DNA of 8,114 nt, taken from contig CANJJP010000058.1 in the NCBI GenBank assembly GCA_947474485.1, positions 1-8,114 of the forward strand. Direction: 5' to 3'. Position numbers and translations under genes: made by a program. This DNA is from Bacteroidota bacterium. GTDB taxonomy: Bacteria > Bacteroidota > Bacteroidia > B-17B0 > Aurantibacillaceae. Shown here piece after piece: positions 4,904 through 8,114 of the stretch. The notes beneath the pieces were generated by a model. That model was not told the DNA's origin. It worked only from the letters and a program-made list of their open reading frames with translations, and made no database searches. Numbering within the stretch: the stretch's first letter is position 1; each line of letters begins with the position of its first letter.

Positions 4904-5563
4904 ATGGCAAAACCTATCAACTTAGCAATCGTAGATGATCACTCCTTATTTCGTGATGGTTTAATAGCACTTTTAAAAGAATTTGACAACATAAATATTG
5001 TTTTTGATGTAAGTAATGGTAAAGAATTATTAGCAGAGTTAAAACTTAAAAAACCCGATGTTATTTTACTCGATATCGAAATGCCTACGATGAATGGCAA
5101 AGAAGCTTTATATAAAATTAATCTCAAATACTCAAAAATAAAAGTCATTATGATGAGTTCTCATTTCAATGATGACTATATTTTTGAATTCATTAAAAAT
5201 GGAGCTTGTGCATTTTTACCTAAAAACTGTGATATAGAAATTATTCTTAAAGCTATAAATTCAGTTTTTGAGCTCGGTTACTATTATGATGATAAAGTCT
5301 CAAATGCAATAGCATCTTTGCTTAAAAAATCACCTTCTTCAATTAATGAGGTTGTTGCCGATTCAGATTTCACAAAAAGAGAAATTGAAATTATTAAATT
5401 AATATGTGATAAAAAGTCAAATATCGACATCGCAGAAGAACTTAGCTTGAGTGTAAGAACAATCGAAGGTCATCGATACAATATCTCCAAGAAAACCAAG
5501 ACGTCAAATACAATCAATCTTATTGAATATGCAATTCAAAATAATATTTTAAATTTTTTTTAA
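4904..5563 (+). CDS. Orphan NarL/LuxR-family response regulator (RR2), paralogue of RR1
   Basis: A 219-aa regulator, about 60% identical to RR1 by hand count. The receiver keeps Asp11-Asp12, Asp57 in LLDIEMP, Ser85 and Lys107 in FLPKNC, so it should be phosphorylatable. The LuxR-type helix-turn-helix (about 155-216) contains FTKREIEIIKLI, DIAEELSLSVRTIEGHRYNI and SKKT, with a recognition segment almost the same as in RR1. No kinase adjoins it. It lies 1.2 kb from the RR1 operon with the divergent HNH pair between, so it probably arose by tandem duplication and may share the RR1 kinase. Its own promoter carries two AGTA-N4-TACT boxes, pointing to activation by RR1 or itself. The start at 4904 is the first ATG and aligns with RR1. 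No hairpin terminator follows the stop. Confidence 0.9.
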   Translation: MAKPINLAIVDDHSLFRDGLIALLKEFDNINIVFDVSNGKELLAELKLKKPDVILLDIEMPTMNGKEALYKINLKYSKIKVIMMSSHFNDDYIFEFIKNGACAFLPKNCDIEIILKAINSVFELGYYYDDKVSNAIASLLKKSPSSINEVVADSDFTKREIEIIKLICDKKSNIDIAEELSLSVRTIEGHRYNISKKTKTSNTINLIEYAIQNNILNFF

Positions 5564-5602
5564 CCTTTTCATATTAAACTAAGTTACTATTTGTAATAAA
5601 TC

Positions 5603-5615
5603 AGTTAGTACTACT
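5603..5615 (+). promoter_or_regulatory. Degenerate AGTA/TACT box downstream of RR2
   Basis: AGTTAGTACTACT has the two half-sites AGTT and TACT separated by five bases instead of four, with overlapping AGTA and TACT words on both sides (to 5620). It sits 40 bp after the RR2 stop, just as the exact box at 3688 follows RR1. No gene follows it on the plus strand, so it may be a decayed site left by duplication. Confidence 0.25.
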
Positions 5616-5760
5616 TTACTTTTGTTAGCAGGGTAAGATATTAAATCCTGATACTTTAGTTTTTAATAAGTTGTGAGCTTTATGAATTCCACAATAACCT
5701 AATAAAAACACTAAAAATATTATGTGATGTAATTTACCCAATGCAAAATGATTTCTGAAA

Positions 5761-5791
5761 CCTCGTTGCTATTAAACGCATAGCAACGGGG
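5761..5791. repeat. Stable hairpin, 12-bp stem with 7-nt loop
   Basis: CCTCGTTGCTAT (5761-5772) pairs with ATAGCAACGGGG (5780-5791) around loop TAAACGC, with one G-T wobble. It is too strong for chance in such AT-rich DNA. No T-run follows on the plus strand until 5799, so it is a weak terminator candidate. It may be part of the repeat structure that borders the toxin cassette. Confidence 0.6.
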
Positions 5792-5922
5792 GTAGATTGT
5801 TTTTATTTAAAATATGGCTACTTAAAATATTTAGTAAACCTGTTTTGTTAATAGTAGTTGAGCTTACTTTGAAGGCGCAAGTATCATTTGGTAAACTTAG
5901 TTTGTCGGTTATCGTCAACCAC

Positions 5923-6064
5923 TTGGCTATAATGGTTTCACGCTTTGCAATCAGTTTGATTTGTAACAATGTCTACTATATCGCTGATAACAAAGATAAT
6001 TGCTTAATGGACTTTTGCAAAGAAAAAATAAATGTCTTACGCGCAGCGACAATATTTGCAAAAG
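5923..6064. repeat. Direct repeat copy 1, left of the RhuM-Doc operon
   Basis: From TTGGCTATAATGG to ATTTGCAAAAG this segment matches 7801-7941 at roughly 89% by hand alignment, with about 15 substitutions and one 1-base gap. Inside it CTTTGCAA (5943-5950) and TTGCAAAG (6015-6022) form an inverted pair conserved in both copies. It ends about 60 bp from the toxin stop. With copy 2 it brackets the two-gene minus-strand operon in the same orientation. Confidence 0.85.
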
Positions 6065-6122
6065 ATTTGGTGTCCGCCCTCATTAGGCAAAGGTTCTGTG
6101 ATAGCCAGTACATTATAGTCTT

Positions 6123-6560
6123 TTATATATTACTTTTCGCTTCGATTAATTTTAACTTTAACTCGTCACTATAGTCATGCTCATATAGTATAGCGCAAAT
6201 TATTTCAAATAATAAATCTTTATCTATTCGATCGTCAGCAACGTCAACTGCGATATTTTCCATTTCAGTTACAAATTTACTCACTTCAAAACCATAACCA
6301 TTTATTTCCATAAAATATGCAGATAGAGCAATTGAAGATCTTTTATTCCCATCGTTAAACGCATGATTTTTATTTACAGAAAAAAATAAATGAGTGATTT
6401 TTTCTTCAATTGTAGGGTAGTAAAGATCATTTTTTATATGTTCTAAAACACTATCTAAAAGTCCAAGATTTAAGGCGCCTAGAATTCCTCCAGATTTCTC
6501 TATGATATTATCGTGAACAAATATTGCATGTTGTTTGTCAAAATATAGAAAGTCGTCCAT
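6123..6560 (-). CDS. doc: Doc-type (death on curing) Fic-fold toxin
   Basis: A 145-aa Fic/Doc protein. The signature HAFNDGNKRS at 66-75 is of Doc type: it has the catalytic-loop histidine and Asn-Lys in place of the Gly-Asn-Gly-Arg of AMP-transferring Fic enzymes. In Doc from phage P1 that change makes the enzyme a kinase that phosphorylates EF-Tu and stops translation. Other family marks are HDNIIEKSGGILGALNLGLLDS at about 16-37 and YPTIEEKITHLFFSVNKN before the motif. Length is normal for Doc (about 125-145 aa). It is the second gene of an operon, 3 nt after the RhuM-family gene, and no Phd-like antitoxin is present, so the upstream protein is the only candidate antitoxin or regulator in view. 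The gene looks intact. Target and toxicity are inferred from the motif. Confidence 0.88.
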   Translation of the reverse strand: MDDFLYFDKQHAIFVHDNIIEKSGGILGALNLGLLDSVLEHIKNDLYYPTIEEKITHLFFSVNKNHAFNDGNKRSSIALSAYFMEINGYGFEVSKFVTEMENIAVDVADDRIDKDLLFEIICAILYEHDYSDELKLKLIEAKSNI

Positions 6561-6563
6561 CTC

Positions 6564-7565
6564 TTATCTATCTTTTAAACGTTTAAAGACCTCTATATTT
6601 TCGTCAATTCTATCTTGTAAACTTTTACTTTTTTCTCCAAGAAATCGCTGATAATCAGAAAAGTCGATGCTGCCTACATAATGTTTCAGGTTATCATGAA
6701 GCACCTGTCTAAAACCATAGTCACGTGTTGCCATTTTTGTGCGAGCGTTTTCTATGTGAGGTTTTTGTTGAGGATGTTCTGCAAAAGTTTTAAGAAGTTC
6801 ATCCATTTCATTTTTTGTCAGTTTTCTTCCAAGTGTATTTGATTTTAATTCCATTTCATGAGCAAGTCCAGTCTCAAATGATGCAATTAAAATTAAAATT
6901 TCAGAATACATGGTATCTCTTAAATTTTCTTCTTCTTCAAGTTTCAGAATTTGTTTGTATTCCTTGGCGTTTTCCTTAAATATACATCGATATATTTCAT
7001 CAGTATAATATGCATATTTATAATTTCCCATATCTAAATTTTTATGAAGAGCATTTGTGAACTCTTTTCGATAATGGGGTTCTTTTAGCATACTATGAAA
7101 GAAATCTTCATCTCTTTGATTTATGTATTTCGTTGAACCTCCTAACCTGTGATTTAAGGTATCAATAACAATGTCTAGCATTTTACTTCTAATTGCTTTT
7201 GCCATTTCACTTTCCACAAGTAACATTCCTAAATTTAAAAATGCTCTAAAATTAAATACACCTAATTGAGTCGTTTTACTTTGAATGTTTATTACTCCGC
7301 CGAACTCTTCTTTGAATGCTTTTAAAGTTGCTCCTTTAAAAAGTTCATATCCGTTATGTTTTAATTCTTTTTCGTATTGTGAAAGATACAAGTCAATTGT
7401 ACTGGTATCGACTCCATAGAAGTCAGCTAATTTTTCTTTTGTAAAACGATATTCATTTTGGAATAGCATTCCTGAAACTCCAAGATATTGCTGTATATTT
7501 GTAACAGCATCATGGTTATTTAGGATGTTTTGTCTATCAATGGCTGATATAGTTAAATCTCTCAT
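6564..7565 (-). CDS. rhuM: RhuM-family DNA-binding protein, putative antitoxin/regulator of Doc
   Basis: A 333-aa protein from the ATG at 7563-7565; a TTG at 7574 would add only three residues. The N-terminal segment YRFTKEKLADFYGVDTSTI, then DLYLSQYEKELKHNGYEL (about 39-74), is the hallmark of the RhuM family and looks like a winged or plain helix-turn-helix. A following part (about 103-145, with FNFRAFLNLGMLLVESEMAKAIRSKMLDIV) resembles phage antirepressor (Rha/Bro-like) domains. The remainder is charged and helical. RhuM was named from a Salmonella pathogenicity island, and its biochemical role is not known. Here the gene ends 3 nt before a Doc toxin gene, and palindromes lie upstream of it, which fits a self-regulated toxin-antitoxin-like pair with an unusually large, DNA-binding partner. 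No truncation or frameshift is seen. Confidence 0.85.
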   Translation of the reverse strand: MRDLTISAIDRQNILNNHDAVTNIQQYLGVSGMLFQNEYRFTKEKLADFYGVDTSTIDLYLSQYEKELKHNGYELFKGATLKAFKEEFGGVINIQSKTTQLGVFNFRAFLNLGMLLVESEMAKAIRSKMLDIVIDTLNHRLGGSTKYINQRDEDFFHSMLKEPHYRKEFTNALHKNLDMGNYKYAYYTDEIYRCIFKENAKEYKQILKLEEEENLRDTMYSEILILIASFETGLAHEMELKSNTLGRKLTKNEMDELLKTFAEHPQQKPHIENARTKMATRDYGFRQVLHDNLKHYVGSIDFSDYQRFLGEKSKSLQDRIDENIEVFKRLKDR

Positions 7566-7595
7566 TTTTTCCAAATTTTGTTAATAACTTGTTAA

Positions 7596-7623
7596 TTGCT
7601 CGCCTTATAAATCAGGTGAGCAA
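7596..7623 (-). promoter_or_regulatory. Stem-loop in the RhuM-Doc leader
   Basis: TTGCTCGCCT (7596-7605) and AGGTGAGCAA (7614-7623) pair over 10 bp with one mismatched or wobble position around the loop TATAAATC. It lies 30 bp before the ATG on the transcribed strand, without a T-run after it. It could be an operator or an RNA structure limiting translation. Confidence 0.5.
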
Positions 7624-7648
7624 ATCTTAATCGTCAGTTAATCAAGTA

Positions 7649-7664
7649 TTTAAGTCGACTTAAA
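7649..7664. promoter_or_regulatory. 16-bp perfect palindrome, candidate operator
   Basis: TTTAAGTCGACTTAAA is perfectly symmetric and lies about 85 bp upstream of the RhuM gene start. Toxin-antitoxin operons are usually repressed through palindromes bound by their DNA-binding member. It would be downstream of the proposed -7 element, a position suited to repression. Confidence 0.5.
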
Positions 7665-7675
7665 ATTGTTGAAAA

Positions 7676-7693
7676 CCAAACAACTTTGTTTGG
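7676..7693. promoter_or_regulatory. 18-bp perfect inverted repeat CCAAACAA-CT-TTGTTTGG
   Basis: Two 8-bp arms with a 2-bp centre, 11 bp from the neighbouring 16-bp palindrome but of unrelated sequence. It could be a second operator for the RhuM-Doc operon or a transcript hairpin; no T-run marks it as a terminator. Confidence 0.45.
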
Positions 7694-7744
7694 GTGTACC
7701 TCAATGTTTCAGTGACTTTTTTCAAAAAACGATGTAAGTGATTT

Positions 7745-7752
7745 TAAAGATA
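7745..7752 (-). promoter_or_regulatory. Candidate -7 element of the RhuM-Doc operon
   Basis: The minus strand reads TTTTTGTATCTTTA; TATCTTTA differs from TAnnTTTG only at the last base. No clear TTG is found 19-21 bp upstream. Transcription would start near 7738 and run through both palindromes toward the ATG at 7565. Confidence 0.3.
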
Positions 7753-7800
7753 CAAAAATAAATTTAATGTTTTCAGGATGTGATTTTTGGTCTACTTGTA

Positions 7801-7941
7801 TTGGCTATAAAGGTTTCGCGCTTTGCAATCGGTTTGATTTGTAACAATGACTACCGAAACGCTAGTAACAAAGATAACTGCTTACTGGACTTTTGCAAAG
7901 AAAAATAAATGTCTTTCGCACAGCGACAATATTTGTAAAAG
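7801..7941. repeat. Direct repeat copy 2, right of the RhuM-Doc operon
   Basis: Matches 5923-6064 in the same orientation (TTGGCTATAAAGG to ATTTGTAAAAG), about 89% by hand. The inner inverted pair CTTTGCAA (7821-7828) and TTGCAAAG (7893-7900) is conserved with nearly identical spacing, while the part between (around 7850-7866) differs most. This suggests that structure rather than coding is kept. Confidence 0.85.
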
Positions 7942-8114
7942 CTTATACTGTTGCCAAAGCATATATGTTAAAGCCTAGGTGGTTCTATTTTGTTGCAGTT
8001 AGATTACGCGTCTGCATACACAGGAAAAACTATACTAAAACTAACAAGTACTTTGTTGTTTAATGTTAAGTTAACTGGGTTTTGTGAGGTCAACACACTA
8101 CAAAAATAATTTGA
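7942..8114. other. Right edge, no gene recognised
   Basis: These 173 bases show no reading frame of note on either strand and no clear hairpin. Minor symmetric words occur (GTTAAGTTAAC at 8064-8074, AACAAGTACTTTGTTGTT at 8043-8060). Confidence 0.4.

Larger units (their letters stand above)
5564..6122. other. 559-bp gene-free region after the second regulator
   Basis: It contains a degenerate box (5603-5615), a strong hairpin (5761-5791) and one copy of a 142-bp direct repeat (5923-6064). A plus-strand open frame over 5797-6174 is judged accidental. Just before the toxin stop codon the segment GGCAAAGGTTCTGTGATAGC (6087-6106) follows the repeat and has no counterpart that I can align near the second copy. 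Confidence 0.5.
7566..7800 (-). other. Leader and control region of the RhuM-Doc operon
   Basis: No gene is seen. The region contains, going away from the ATG, a stem-loop (7596-7623), a 16-bp perfect palindrome (7649-7664), an 18-bp perfect palindrome (7676-7693) and a -7-like element (7745-7752). Together these look like an autoregulated promoter with a leader of about 170 nt. Confidence 0.55.

Noticed and set aside
5797..6174. A 125-codon plus-strand open frame
   Set aside because: It runs through the direct repeat and into the antisense of the toxin gene; the second repeat copy is closed in this frame by TAA after a 1-base gap, and many differences change residues. It looks like noncoding repeat DNA.
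5923..7941. Integron attC sites at the two repeats
   Set aside because: No matching RYYYAAC/GTTRRRY core pair at consistent positions and no integrase gene in view; the cassette idea is kept only as a general hypothesis.
1..8114. tRNA, rRNA and riboswitch search by eye
   Set aside because: No cloverleaf, conserved rRNA words or known riboswitch core was seen.

Overview
The window is AT-rich chromosomal DNA of a Bacteroidota organism; I cannot fix the order (Sphingobacteriia, Chitinophagia and Flavobacteriia all fit). The signs are A-rich leaders without Shine-Dalgarno sequences, TAnnTTTG-type -7 elements, and protein families that look typical of this phylum. It reads as an accessory region: the tail of a mobile-element replication module, a signalling locus with a recurring palindromic box, a small HNH gene pair, an orphan paralogous response regulator, and a toxin-antitoxin-like operon flanked by degenerate direct repeats.

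Layout. (1) 2-869, + strand: the end of a replication-initiator-like protein overlapping a DnaC/IstB-type AAA+ ATPase, closed by a perfect 30-bp palindrome with A/T arms. (2) 970-3675, + strand: four palindromic boxes (AGTA-N4-TACT), then a 102-aa cysteine-containing small protein, a strong intrinsic terminator, a seven-helix membrane protein, a HisKA_3-type histidine kinase and a NarL/LuxR-type response regulator. The last three are overlapping or abutting and form one operon. (3) 3688-3732: another exact box followed by a -7-like element but no gene. (4) 3847-4461, - strand: an HNH nuclease and a small unknown partner. (5) 4793-5563, + strand: two more boxes, a promoter and a second response regulator about 60% identical to the first, with no kinase. 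(6) 6123-7565, - strand: a RhuM-family DNA-binding protein and a Doc-type Fic toxin, with palindromes in the upstream region and a ~142-bp direct repeat at 5923-6064 and 7801-7941.

Working model. The membrane protein would sense, the kinase would transmit, and the two response regulators would bind the AGTA-N4-TACT boxes. Those boxes precede the small cysteine protein (the likely main output), the orphan regulator (a feedback or amplifying loop) and a promoter-like site with no visible gene. By an eye scan all five exact copies of the box lie outside genes, and 26-bp centre-to-centre spacing occurs in both arrays. The box-to-minus-7 distance is the same (31.5 bp) at the two places where a -7 element can be seen. 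This regulon with its small CPPYC protein is the best candidate for an undescribed system. The regulator-to-box link is inferred, not shown.
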